Counted from the first letter of the stretch, positions 8,405 through 17,953 are shown. The stretch: DNA of 64,000 nt from JASHPR01 sp963842355 (GCA_963842355.1 CAWJGC010000008.1:124001-188000), one strand, 5' to 3'. The notes: generated by a model not told the origin, from the letters alone. Made by a program: numbers and translations.

Positions 8405-9742
8405 ATGACACGGTGGCCGGAAAACTACTGGCGGGCGCCTGCCGCGCGCAGGCCGGGGTCGTCCCGGCGGCGGCCCGCTTGGGCGGCGGTCGCGGCGGCC
8501 GCGGTCGTCGCGCTGGCCGCGGCGGGATGCGGCAGCAGCGGCTCAAGCTCGGGCGCGAGTAGCCAGGTGGCGGCCAGCGCCAAGCAGACCATCGTGTTCG
8601 CGACGCAGGGCCTCGGCGGTGAGGGCACGGCGACCGAGGCGGCGATCAAGGCCTTCGAGAAGCTGCACTCCAACATCACGGTGTCGATCCTGTCGCTGTC
8701 GCCGACCTCGGACGTCGCGCTGCAGCAGCTGGAGCAGCGGTTCATCGCGGGGTCGAGCACGCCCGACGTCATCACCACGGACGTGACCTGGCCGGCCACG
8801 TTCGCCCGGTCCGGCTGGATCGCCAACCTGAACTCGTTCCACCCGCCGGAAAGCTCGTACTTCCCGGCCCAGGCGGCCACCGGCCAATACAACGGCGGCG
8901 TGTACGGGATTCCCTGGTTCATCAACGCGGAGGGGATCTACTACCGCACCGACCTGGTCAAGACCCCGCCGACCTCGCCGTCGCAGCTGGTCAGCGACGC
9001 GAACGCGGCGATGAAGGAGGACCCGTCGCTGAAGGAAGGACTGGCCTTCGAGGGCGACGAGTACGAGGGCGCGGTCACGGCGTTCCAGAGCTTCGGCGGC
9101 CAGATCGCCAACTCCCAGCTGTCCAACATCGACACCCCGGCCAACGTGGCGGCGCTGACCTTCATGTCCGACGCCATCCACACCTACAAGATCTCCCCGC
9201 AGGCGGTGACCACCTGGGAGGAGTCCAACGTTCAGGCCGCCTGGCAGTCCGGCCAGACGCCGTTCGCCCTCAACTGGCCGTACATCTTCCAGCTGTCCGA
9301 GGCGAAGGGGTCGTCGCTGGCCGGGAAGACCGGCTGGGTCCCGTTCCCCAACGCGACCGGGACGCCGCAGGCCTCGCTCGGCGGCGACGATCTGGCCGTC
9401 AACTCCAAGAGCACGCACCAGCCCGCGGCCTGGGAGCTGATCCAGTACCTCACCAGCGACAGCGCCCAGATCACCCGCGCCATCAACGCCGGGGACCCGC
9501 CGTCGGTCAAGTCCGCCTACACCTCGCAGCTCTACGCGGCGGCGCCTTACTACAAGCAGGAGCAGGTCGTGTACGCGGCGGCCACCCCGCGCCCGGTGAC
9601 GCCGGTCTACCCGTCGATCTCCAGCCAGCTGCAGACGATGATCTCATCGGTGCTCACCGGCCAGGCGACGCCGCAGGCCGCGCTCTCGACCACGGCCCCG
9701 ACCGTGGCCCAGCTCTACCAGACCGTCAAGTCGTCCTCATGA
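8405..9742 (+). CDS. Carbohydrate ABC transporter substrate-binding lipoprotein (family 1), second of two
   Basis: This 445-residue paralogue of the preceding gene has its own signal peptide and lipobox (LAAAGC) followed by a Ser/Gly linker. It shares the motifs VITTDVTWPATFARSGW, YYRTDLV and PFALNWPYIF with its neighbour, yet differs clearly along its length, so the duplication is old or the genes were acquired separately. AGGAGG lies 8 bases before the ATG. It is followed after 7 bases by the permease genes. Two binding proteins may feed one translocator with different sugars; this is inference. Confidence 0.9.
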   Translation: MTRWPENYWRAPAARRPGSSRRRPAWAAVAAAAVVALAAAGCGSSGSSSGASSQVAASAKQTIVFATQGLGGEGTATEAAIKAFEKLHSNITVSILSLSPTSDVALQQLEQRFIAGSSTPDVITTDVTWPATFARSGWIANLNSFHPPESSYFPAQAATGQYNGGVYGIPWFINAEGIYYRTDLVKTPPTSPSQLVSDANAAMKEDPSLKEGLAFEGDEYEGAVTAFQSFGGQIANSQLSNIDTPANVAALTFMSDAIHTYKISPQAVTTWEESNVQAAWQSGQTPFALNWPYIFQLSEAKGSSLAGKTGWVPFPNATGTPQASLGGDDLAVNSKSTHQPAAWELIQYLTSDSAQITRAINAGDPPSVKSAYTSQLYAAAPYYKQEQVVYAAATPRPVTPVYPSISSQLQTMISSVLTGQATPQAALSTTAPTVAQLYQTVKSSS

Positions 9743-9749
9743 GACGTTC

Positions 9750-10712
9750 ATGACGACACGCGAGCAATCTGCCGTGCCGTCCGGGCCAGCCACCGCGGCC
9801 CGGACGGCACGGGGGCGCCGGAAAGGGTTCAGCCTGCTGGCGCAGGATCGCAGGTTCGGCTACACCCTCGTGGCGCCGGCGGTGATCGTGCTCCTCGCGA
9901 TCACCGCCTACCCGCTCTTCTACAACCTGTGGAACTCCTTCCATCACGTGGACTACCTGGCCCCGCCGCTGGGCGGCTTCGCCGGCCTGTCCAACTACTC
10001 CGAGCTCTTCACCAACCATCAGTTCGTGCCCGCGCTGGTCCACACGGTCGTCTTCACGATCGTGGCGGTGGCGATCGAGACCGCGATCGGGCTGGCCCTG
10101 GCCCTCGCGCTGAACAAGCCGTTCCGCGGCCGCGGCGTGGTCCGGGCCGCGGTTCTCATCCCGTGGGCGGTGCCCACGGTGGTGTCCGCGGAGCTGTGGA
10201 AGACGATGTTCGACCCGCAGTCGGGCTTCGTCAACTACGTGCTCACCGAACTGCACCTGCCGCTGGGCCATACCACGTGGCTGGCGGGCACCTGGACGTC
10301 GTGGGCCGCGGTGCTGGTCGCCGACGCCTGGCGGAACACCCCGTTCATGGCGATCATGCTGCTCGCCGGGCTCCAGGTCATCCCGGGTGACATCTACGAG
10401 GCGGCCCGGATCGACGGCGCGAGCGCGTGGCGGACGTTCACGCGGCTGACCCTGCCGCTGCTCAAGCCGGCCCTGATGGTGGCGCTGATCTACCGCACGC
10501 TGTCCTCGTTCATGATCTTCGACGTGATCTACATCATGACCAAGGGCGGGCCGGGCACGTCGACCACGGTGCTCGGCTACCTGAACTGGCAGGCGTTCCT
10601 CACCGACTTCGACTTCGGCTACGGCGGGGCGATCTCGGTGGCGCTCGTGGTGTTCGCGCTCCTGATCGCGTCGGTCTACGTGCGCGTGTTCCGAACCGAG
10701 GAGGCCAGATGA
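9750..10712 (+). CDS. Sugar ABC transporter permease (MalF/UgpA type)
   Basis: The 320-residue protein has six predicted membrane helices, beginning YTLVAPAVIVLLAITAYPLFYNLW, and the cytoplasmic EAA loop EAARIDGASAWRTFTRLTLPLL that docks on the ATPase (core EAARIDGASAWRTF). The fold is that of BPD_transp_1 permeases for di- and oligosaccharides. It overlaps the next permease by ATGA. No ATPase follows, so the transporter must borrow one, plausibly the UgpC-like gene at 880-2070. Confidence 0.92.
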   Translation: MTTREQSAVPSGPATAARTARGRRKGFSLLAQDRRFGYTLVAPAVIVLLAITAYPLFYNLWNSFHHVDYLAPPLGGFAGLSNYSELFTNHQFVPALVHTVVFTIVAVAIETAIGLALALALNKPFRGRGVVRAAVLIPWAVPTVVSAELWKTMFDPQSGFVNYVLTELHLPLGHTTWLAGTWTSWAAVLVADAWRNTPFMAIMLLAGLQVIPGDIYEAARIDGASAWRTFTRLTLPLLKPALMVALIYRTLSSFMIFDVIYIMTKGGPGTSTTVLGYLNWQAFLTDFDFGYGGAISVALVVFALLIASVYVRVFRTEEAR

Positions 10713-11566
10713 CCTGGTCGGCAGCCCGCCCGGTCCGGGCCGGGCGGATGGCGCGGCGGGCGGGCTTCTTCCTGCTCCTGGCGATCTTCGTGGTCGCCAG
10801 CCTGTTCCCGTTCTACTGGATCGTCATCACGTCGCTGAAGACGCAGGCGCAGGTCAATGCGGGCACCTCCAGCCTGCTCCCCGGGCACGTGACGTGGAGC
10901 AACTACGTCACCGACTTCACCAAGGAGGACTTCGTCCGGCCCCTGCTCAACAGCGCGATCGTGTCGCTGAGCGCCACCCTGATCACCGTGATCCTGGCGT
11001 CGCTGGCCGGTTACGCGATGTCACGCACCAGGATCGCGGGCAAGCCGATCATCTTCGGGTTCGTCCTGATAGCGGCGTTCTTCCCGATCATGGCGATGGT
11101 GGGGCCCCTGTTCATCGTGTACCGGCACATCGGGCTGCTCAACTCCTACCCGGGCCTGGTCATCGCCTGCCTCATCTACACGCTGCCGCTCGCTACCTGG
11201 CTGCTGACCAGCTATTTCTCCCAGATCCCGGTCGAGCTGGAGGAGGCCGCGATCGTGGACGGGGCCTCCCGGCTGCAGGCGCTGCGCAAGGTGATCATGC
11301 CGGTCGCCATACCCGGCGTGTTCACCGTCACGATCCTGTCGTTCATCCTGGTCTGGAACGACTTCACGTTCGCGCTGTCGTTCCAGAGTTCCCCGGACAT
11401 GTTCACGGCCCCGCTGGCCATCGTGAACCTCGGCCAGAGCCAGTTCCAGGTGTTCTACAACCTCATCGACGCGGCCGTGGTGATCATCTCGGTGCCGATC
11501 GCCGTGATCGTGATCCTCGCGCAGCGCCGGATCGTGTCGGGACTCACCGCGGGAGCGCTCAAGTAG
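10709..11566 (+). CDS. Sugar ABC transporter permease (MalG/UgpE type)
   Basis: The 285-residue protein has six membrane segments, with the first at FFLLLAIFVVASLFPFYWIV, and an EAA loop EEAAIVDGASRLQALRKVIM. It pairs with the MalF-type permease. The ATG overlaps the previous stop (ATGA) and is preceded by GAGGAGG, showing translational coupling. The C-terminus ends LTAGALK. Its stop overlaps by 8 bases the convergent acyl-CoA dehydrogenase gene. Confidence 0.93.
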   Translation: MTWSAARPVRAGRMARRAGFFLLLAIFVVASLFPFYWIVITSLKTQAQVNAGTSSLLPGHVTWSNYVTDFTKEDFVRPLLNSAIVSLSATLITVILASLAGYAMSRTRIAGKPIIFGFVLIAAFFPIMAMVGPLFIVYRHIGLLNSYPGLVIACLIYTLPLATWLLTSYFSQIPVELEEAAIVDGASRLQALRKVIMPVAIPGVFTVTILSFILVWNDFTFALSFQSSPDMFTAPLAIVNLGQSQFQVFYNLIDAAVVIISVPIAVIVILAQRRIVSGLTAGALK

Positions 11567-12725
11567 GCCGGGTCAGCGACCTGCCGATCACCATGCGCTG
11601 GACCTGGTTGGTGCCCTCGACGATCTGCAGCACCTTGGCCTCGCGCATCAGCCGCTCGGCGGGGAAGTCCTCGACGTACCCGTAGCCTCCGAGCACCTGC
11701 ACGGCATCGGTCGCCACCCGCATCGCGGCGTCGCTGGCGAACAGCTTGGCCATCGCGGCCTGCGGGCCGAACGGCAGGCCGGCGTCCTTGCGGCGCGCGG
11801 CCGACAGGTACAGCGCGCGGGCCGCCTCGACCGCGGTGGCCATGTCCGCCAGCAGGAACGACACGCCCTGGAATTCCGCGATCGGCCGGCCGAACTGGCG
11901 TCGTTCCCGGGACCAGCTGACCGCGAGGTCGAGCGCCGCCTGGGCCAGGCCGGTCGCGCAGGCGGCGATGCCGAGCCGCCCGGCGTCCAGCGCGGCCAGC
12001 GCGAGGCCGAAGCCCTGGCCCTCCTGGCCGATCAGGTGGCTGCGCGGCACCCGGGCGTCCTCGAAGATCATCTGCGCGGTGACCGACGCCCGCATGCCCA
12101 TCTTGTGCTCGGCCGGCGCGGCCGACACTCCCGGCGTCTCAGCCGGGACGTGCAGGCAGCTGATCCCCCGGGCCCGCTGCGGGCCCTCGTGATCGCCTGA
12201 CGTGCGCGCGAAGACCGTGTAGAAGTCAGCCTGGCCTGCGTGCGAGATCCACGCCTTGACCCCGTTCAGGATAAAATCGGATCCGTCCGCCTCCGCCCGG
12301 GTCTGCAGCGCGGCGGCGTCGGAACCGCTGGTCGGCTCCGACAGGCAGTAGGCGCCGAGCTGCTCGCCCCCGAGCAGCTCCGGCAGCCAGCGCCGCTGCT
12401 GCTCCGGCGTGCCCGCCGTGGCCAGCGGGAAGCAGCTGAGCGTGTGCACGCTCACCCCGAGCGCGGCGGCCAGCCACGCGCTGGCCAGCTCCTCCACCAC
12501 CTGGAGGTAGGTCTGGTACGGCTGGCCGCCGCCGCCGAGCCGTTCGGGGTAGGGCAGCGCGAGCAGGCCCGACCGGCCCAGGATCCGGAACGCCTCCCGC
12601 GGGAAGATCCCGTCGCGCTCCGCGGCATCGGCCTGGGGGCGCAGTTCCTTGTCGGCCAGTTCCCTGGCCAGCTCGAACAGGGCCCGGGTCTCCTCATCGG
12701 GGCACTCCCGCTGCACGGTATTCAT
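11559..12725 (-). CDS. Acyl-CoA dehydrogenase
   Basis: The 388-residue flavoprotein catalyses alpha,beta-dehydrogenation of an acyl-CoA thioester. The three ACAD domains are visible: N-terminal helices, the beta domain with YCLSEPTSGSD (FAD/substrate signature), and the C-terminal helical domain with QVLGGYGYVEDFP and the catalytic-base region QIVEGTNQVQRM (Glu). Length is normal for short- or medium-chain enzymes. The ATG at 12723-12725 follows two 26-bp duplicates of its own start region (separate entry). It lies downstream of an M24 peptidase gene and is likely co-transcribed with it. Confidence 0.93.
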   Translation of the reverse strand: MNTVQRECPDEETRALFELARELADKELRPQADAAERDGIFPREAFRILGRSGLLALPYPERLGGGGQPYQTYLQVVEELASAWLAAALGVSVHTLSCFPLATAGTPEQQRRWLPELLGGEQLGAYCLSEPTSGSDAAALQTRAEADGSDFILNGVKAWISHAGQADFYTVFARTSGDHEGPQRARGISCLHVPAETPGVSAAPAEHKMGMRASVTAQMIFEDARVPRSHLIGQEGQGFGLALAALDAGRLGIAACATGLAQAALDLAVSWSRERRQFGRPIAEFQGVSFLLADMATAVEAARALYLSAARRKDAGLPFGPQAAMAKLFASDAAMRVATDAVQVLGGYGYVEDFPAERLMREAKVLQIVEGTNQVQRMVIGRSLTRPT

Positions 12726-12777
12726 CTGCGCACCTCCGGCACGGTGCTCATCTGCCCGCCTCCGGCAAGACGCTCAT
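12722..12777 (-). repeat. Tandem 26-bp start modules forming two coupled 9-codon mini-ORFs
   Basis: Between the M24 peptidase stop and the acyl-CoA dehydrogenase start lie two 26-bp units, each with ATGA at its head and CCGGAGG before the next ATG. The first encodes MSVLPEAGR, the second MSTVPEVRR; the dehydrogenase itself begins MNTVQRE. The peptidase TGA overlaps ATG 1 (12775-12777), the stop of mini-ORF 1 overlaps ATG 2 (12749-12751), and the stop of mini-ORF 2 overlaps ATG 3 (12723-12725). The pattern is what tandem duplication of a start region would make. Confidence 0.75.
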
Positions 12778-14032
12778 CAGGCCTCCACCTGGACCAGGTC
12801 GCGGGAGGCGTGGTTCAGCCGTTCGACTCCCCGCTCGGTGCACACCACGATGTCCTCGATCCTGGCGCCGTGCGGGCCCGGGTAGATGCCGGGCTCGATG
12901 GAGAACGCCATGCCCGGCCGCAGCGGCTCGGCGTTCCCGGACACGATATAGGGATCCTCGTGGCACTCCAGCCCGATCCCGTGGCCGGTCCGGTGCACGA
13001 AGTACTCGCCGTAGCCGGCCGCGGTGATCGGCTCGCGGGCCGCGGCGTCGACCGCCTCGGCGGCCACCCCGGGCCGGACCGCGGCGCACGCCGCCTGCTG
13101 CGCGTCCTGCAGGATCCGGTAGTAGGCGGCGAACTCCGGCGGCGGCGCGCCGATCACGTAGGTCCTGGTGCAGTCGGAGCAGTAGCCGCTGGGCATGGTC
13201 CCGCCGATGTCCACGACGACGGCATCTCCGGGCCGCAGGGCCCGGTCGGAGACCTCGTGGTGCGGGCTGGCCGCGTTCGGGCCCGAGCCGACGATCGTGA
13301 AGTCGACGCGGGCGTGGCCCTCCTCGAGGATCGCGTCGGCGATGTCGCCGGCGACCTGCCGCTCGGTCCGCCCCGCCCGCAGCCAGCCGGGCACCCGGGC
13401 ATGCACCCGGTCGATGGCCTCGCCTGCGGCTCGCAGCGCCGCCACCTCGGCCGGAGTCTTGCGGATGCGCAGCCCGCGCAGTGCCGCGCTGGCCAGGTCC
13501 TGGCGGACGCCGGGCAGCGCCTCGCGCAGCCGGAGCACCATCAGCGCCCACATGCGGTCCGACAGGCCGACCGCGCCGTCGGCCACGCCGAGCCGGTCCG
13601 CGACCAGGGCGTAGGGGTCGTCGGTCTCGTCCCAGGGGATCATCTCGAGCCCCAGCCCGCCCGCGGGTGAGGCCTGGGCGGCGGGCAGTTCCAGCCTCGG
13701 CACGACCAGGAACGGCTGTCTGGCCCGGCCCGGCCCGCCCCCGCCGGGCCCCCGCTCGCCCGGGCCGCCCCCGCCCGGCTCCGCTCGCCCGGGCCGCCCC
13801 CGCCCGGCTCCCGCTCGCCCGGGCCGCCCCCGCCCGGCCCGCGCCCGCCTGCCGCCGGGACCACCAGGCAGGTGAGGCGCTCAAGCTGCTGCGCGTCGTA
13901 ACCGGTCAGGTAGCGCAGGTCCGGGCCAGGAGTGAGCAGCAGCGCCGCGAGGCCCGCCTCCCCGGCCGCCGTCGCGGCCCGGGCCAGCCGGTCCGGCGGG
14001 TAGAGGCCTGAGTCTGACCGGTCGCTCCTCAT
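12777..14032 (-). CDS. M24 family metallopeptidase (Xaa-Pro aminopeptidase type), frameshifted as read
   Basis: Two frames together make a PepP/PepQ-type enzyme of about 418 residues. The N-terminal frame (from ATG 14030-14032, with GGAGGG upstream) has PDLRYLTGYDAQQLERLTCLVVP, core LRYLTGYDAQQ. The second frame carries the pita-bread catalytic domain with the metal ligands in VVVDIGGTMPSGYCSDCTRTY, HRTGHGIG, SIEPGIY and ARIEDI. The frames meet in G/C-rich 30-bp repeats at 13741-13860. Adding one base in one repeat unit near 13780 joins them smoothly into FLVVPRLELP. A sequencing error or a recent slip is likely. The enzyme would cleave Xaa-Pro bonds in the cytoplasm. Confidence 0.82.
13741..13855 (-). 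repeat. G/C-rich 30-bp tandem repeats inside the M24 peptidase gene
   Basis: On the minus strand the sequence repeats a module encoding EPGGGGPGER about three times, inserted between the strand LTCLVVPA and the strand FLVVPRLEL of the creatinase-type N-terminal domain. Units are nearly identical; one is a base shorter (CTCCGCTCG against CTCCCGCTCG on the plus strand), and this causes the frameshift. Low-complexity Gly/Pro insertions at this place are not part of the family core. Confidence 0.75.
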
Positions 14033-14179
14033 TGTGCCCTCCGGTCCTGAGTTGACTGCCGTCTGGCGCTTTCCCTTGCGTGGGCATCATCTCACCCGCG
14101 AGAATTGTGCCTCATCTAGACACCAAGGCCCTACATACCTCACGCTAGGTACACGAAAGCTGACCAGACGCGATCCGCA

Positions 14180-14986
14180 ATGACTTCTGAGGCTATTGAC
14201 GTTCCGGCCGGCCGCACGACGACCTCGGCGGCGGCCCCGTCCATGCTCGCCGCCGAAGCAAGGCTCGCGGCCGAACTCGCGGAAGAGCGGCACGTGGCCC
14301 TGGAATTGCAGCGGGCCATTCTGCCGCTGCACGATGAGCCATTCGACTTGCCTGGGCTGCGCACCATGGTGCGGTATCTGCCCGCGTCGAAGGCCGGCCG
14401 GGTCGGCGGCGACTGGTACATCACGGCAGACATGCCAGGCGGGCACGTCCTTATCGCCATCGGGGATGTCGCCGGGCACGGCCTGGCCGCCGCGGCGGGC
14501 ATGGCCCGGCTGCGCGGTGCGCTCGCGGGCCTGGCTATCACCGGCTCCCCACCCGAGCGGCTGCTCGGCTGGCTCAATGATCTGGTGCGCCACGTCGCGC
14601 CCGAGCACACGGCGTCGGTGATCGCGGGTTACTTCGATCCCGCGAGCCGCACCCTGACCTGGGCGCAGGCCGGCCATCCGCCGCCCGTTCTGGTCCGGGG
14701 CTCGTGGGCGCGGCCGCTGGACGCGCCCGGCGGCATCCTGCTGGGTGCGGGTCACGAGGAGTACTCGGCCGCCGTCCTGGCGCTGGCCCCCGATGACCTG
14801 CTGCTGCTCTACAGCGACGGGCTGATCGAGCGCCGGGACAGGTCCGTCGAGGAGGGCCTGGCCGCGCTATCGGCCGCGGTGCGCGGCATCGCCGACCCGG
14901 AGCTTGCCATCGAGGCGGCCCTGCGGGCCCTGGGTTCCACGGACGCCGAAGACGACACCTGCCTGGTGGCCCTGCGCGTGCTCTGA
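14180..14986 (+). CDS. SpoIIE/RsbU-type serine phosphatase (PP2C)
   Basis: The 268-residue protein has a short N-terminal helix (AAEARLAAELAEERHVALELQ, core EARLAAELAEE) and then a PP2C domain with metal-binding residues in GGDWYI, IGDVAGHG, LYSDGLIE and DDTCLVAL. It begins QRAILP, typical of RsbU/SpoIIE-type phosphatases that dephosphorylate anti-sigma antagonists. There is no sensor domain (PAS, GAF) and no membrane segment, so activation must come from partners. No anti-sigma or antagonist gene is adjacent. The start ATG lacks a clear ribosome binding site. Confidence 0.88.
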   Translation: MTSEAIDVPAGRTTTSAAAPSMLAAEARLAAELAEERHVALELQRAILPLHDEPFDLPGLRTMVRYLPASKAGRVGGDWYITADMPGGHVLIAIGDVAGHGLAAAAGMARLRGALAGLAITGSPPERLLGWLNDLVRHVAPEHTASVIAGYFDPASRTLTWAQAGHPPPVLVRGSWARPLDAPGGILLGAGHEEYSAAVLALAPDDLLLLYSDGLIERRDRSVEEGLAALSAAVRGIADPELAIEAALRALGSTDAEDDTCLVALRVL

Positions 14987-15202
14987 GCTTTGACCGCCGG
15001 CTCTCAGTGCGGGCGGCCGGATCAGGTCTGCGCCGGCCGCGGGTGTGACCACGACAAGCACCGCACCCAGCCCGGAGCGGCCGGGGTCACCCCGGTCATC
15101 GCCCGTCGCGGTGAGGAACATGCGCTGGTCCGCATGTCACTTGGTCGGGAGTTCCCAGGCGCGCCAAGTTGAGTTCTCGCTCGTGCCGTCCACGGAGGGC
15201 GT
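14987..15202. other. Spacer without a recognised gene
   Basis: Between the SpoIIE phosphatase and the conserved leader of the DUF222-HNH gene I see no convincing coding frame, RNA gene or hairpin. Short frames here lack ribosome binding sites and family resemblance. Confidence 0.5.
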
Positions 15203-15331
15203 CTCGATCAGAATTTTTTTCGATTGATTCGCGATGGGCGTGCTGAGGCCGGCTGTTTTGTCGGTGCCGGCCGATAGCGTGGTTCGTAGACCACGCACCA
15301 CCAGACCGCCTGCGGCGAGGAGGTGAACCCG
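15203..15331 (+). repeat. Conserved leader of DUF222-HNH copy 1
   Basis: This 129-bp upstream segment is closely similar to 47003-47130 read on the opposite strand. Shared blocks include CTCGATCAGAATTTTTTTCG, CGATGGGC, TGTCGGT(G/A)CCGGCCGATA, and GCCTGCGGCGAGGAGGTGAA just before the ATG. An AT-rich, T-tract-containing block at the outer edge marks where similarity begins in both copies. It probably contains the promoter and leader that moved or duplicated with the gene. Confidence 0.75.
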
Positions 15332-17945
15332 ATGCCCGCCCCGATGCCTGATCCCGGCTCCGATGGCGAGCTGCCGCCCGGCGGCGCTGCCGGCCCGGAG
15401 GCAGGGCCGGAGCCGGGGAGCCTGGCCGCGGCGGGGTTGCCGCCGGGCCTGGATTACCAGGCGCTGCTGGAGGCGCTGGCGGCGTCGGGGGCGCTGGACA
15501 CCGACCCCGACGACCAGGAGGCGGTGATCGCCGAGCGGGAGGCGGCCGAGGCGGAGGGCCGGATGCTGGCGTGTGACCCGGCGGTCGATGGCGGCGGGGG
15601 TGGTGGAGTTCATGGACCCGGGCCCGGCGCAGGCCGGGTGGCTGGGCGTCGCCGCCGCGGCCGCGGGCCGGCTGGATGAGGGCGCCCTGGCCGGGGTGGC
15701 GGTCGCGGCGCGGCGGCTGGGGTCGTGGGCGCAGGCGTGCGAGCTGGCCGCGGTGGCGCAGATCTCGGCGCGGGCCGCGGCGGCTGACCGGAGGATCGGG
15801 GTGGAGTCGGACGGGCGGCCGGTGCGGTTGTGCCGGGATGCGGTCGGGCAGGTGCAGCTGGCGTTGATGCTGACCGGGTACGGCGCGGCGGACTGGGCCA
15901 GCCTCGGTATCACCTTGGCGTGGCGGTTGCCGGCGACGGGGGCGGCGCTGGCGGCGGGGCGGATCGACCTGGGCCGGGCCGAGGTGATCGCCGCGGCGAC
16001 GTCGGTGCTGGACCAGGACGCCGCGCGGGCGGTGGAGGCGAAGATCTTGCCGGGCGCGGGGACGATGACCAGGGCGTATGTGCAGGAGCAGGCGCGGCGG
16101 GCGGTGATCGCGGCCGACCCGGCGGGTGCAGAGCGGCGCCGCGAGGCGGCGGAGCGGCAGGCCAAGGTCAGCTTGTACGGGGATGAGGATCAGACCGCGA
16201 CGCTGGCCGGGTCGAGGTTGCCGGCGGTGCACGCGGCGGCGGCGATGGCGCGGATCACCGCGATCGCCCGGGCGATGCAGGCGGCGGCCGGGGTCCGGGG
16301 CGGGCTGGACCGCTACCGGGCCCAGGTGATGCTCGCCCTGCTGCTGGGCACGCTGCCCCCGATCCCGCCCGCCCCGGGCGCGCCCCCCGACCCCGGCCAG
16401 CCCCCGCCCGGTGACGACTGCGACCCCGGTCCCGGTCCCGGGCCGGCAGCCGACGGTGGTCCCGGCCCCGCGGACCAGGACGGCCCCGGCGGCAGCGACG
16501 GCCCCGGTCAGCCCGGCCCCGGCCCCGGCCAGCCCGGCCCCGGTCAGCCCGGCCCCGGCCCCGGCCCCGGCCAGCCCGGCCCCGGCTCTGGTCCTGCTGA
16601 CTCCGCCGGTCGCGGTCCTGCTAACCCCGGCGGTCGCGGTCCTGGCGGCAGCGGCCCCGGTCTCGTTGACCCCGGCGGTCGCGGTCCTGGCGGCAGCGGC
16701 CCCGGTCTCGTTGACCCCGGCGGTCGCGGTCCTGGCGGCAGCGGCCCCGGTCGTTGACCCCGGCGGTCGCGGTCCTGCTGATCCCGGCCCTTACGACGAC
16801 CTGCCCGCGCCGCGGGATGAGGACGCCCCGCCCGACGACGGCCTCGGTGGCGAGGTGGCGACGGCGCGGGCGACGGCGCGGTCCCGTTCTGGGATCCGGC
16901 GGAGGAGGACGACGACCCGTACGGGACCGGCCCCGCCCCGCACTGGCCGGAGCTGGGCGTCATCCCGCCCGCGCTGGCCCGCCGCCCGGCCCGGCCCGCC
17001 CGCCCCGGCGGTGACCGCCGGGAGGGCGGCGCGCGGCCGGGCGGGGACGGGCGGCCGGCGCCCGGGCTGCTGGACGTGCTGCTGCCCTGGACCACCCTGG
17101 CCGGGCTTTCGGAGCGGCCCGGGACGCTGGGCCGGATCGGCCCGGTCACCGCCGCCCAGGCCCGCCTGCTCGCCGCCGCGGCCCAGGGCGACCCCGCCGC
17201 CCAGTGGCGGGTCATCGTCACCAACCCCGCCGGGCAAGCCCTCGCCGTCACCCGCATCCCCCGCCCCGCCCGCGCCCGCCGCCGCCCGGCCCGCGACGGC
17301 CCGGCCCGCGACGGCCCGGCCGCGTGCACCGGCGGCCCGCCGCCGGGGGCCGGGCTGGTCGGCCGGGTCACCGTGACCATCACCAGCGACACCATCACCA
17401 GCCACACCACCACCAGCGACACCACCACCAGCGATACCACCACGACCGGCTGCTGCCCCGCGGACAGAACCGGGGGACCCGGGCCACCCGGCGGGCCCGG
17501 GCCGCCCGGCCTGCCCGGGCCGCCCGGCCTGCCCGGGCCGCTGGCGCCGGCCGCCGCCGCCGCGCTGAAAGCCGCGGCCCGGGCGCTGGCCCGGGCCCGG
17601 GACCAAGCCGCCGCCGACCAGGCCGCGGGCGGGTGCGCGCACGCCGGCCAGACCCCGGCCTACCGGCCCCCGCCGCGGCTGCGCGAGCACGTCATCGCCC
17701 GCGACGTCACCTGCCGCAACCCCGCCTGCCGCCAGCCCGCCTGGCGCGCCGACCTGGACCACACCATCCCCTGGGACCAGAACGGCCGGACCTGCTCCTG
17801 CAACATCGGCGGCGCCTGCCGCGCCGACCACCAGCTCAAACAACACCCCCGCTGGAAACTCGAGCAGACCGCGCCCGGCCAGTTCACCTGGACCGCCCCC
17901 GGCGGACGCAAATACACCACCAGCCCCGACACCCATCCCGTATAG
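15332..17945 (+). pseudogene. DUF222/HNH endonuclease gene (13E12-like), copy 1, frameshifted
   Basis: The reading frame breaks into pieces. The N-terminus (GLPPGLDYQALLEALAASGA) starts at ATG 15332 with AGGAGG 8 bases before. One extra base near 15590 shifts to the DUF222 body (AGWLGVAAAAAGRLDEGALA through ATLAGSRLPAVHAAAAMARI), and a 2-base loss in the third linker repeat near 16750 creates a TGA. Further shifts follow before the C-terminal HNH domain (REHVIARDVTCRNPACRQ, ADLDHTIPWDQ, CRADHQLKQHP), in frame to 17945. The Gly/Pro-rich linker is collagen-like. Family members resemble the M. tuberculosis 13E12 REP genes, whose function is unclear. Copy 2 is intact across the second break. Confidence 0.85.
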
Positions 17946-17953
17946 GAAGCTGC

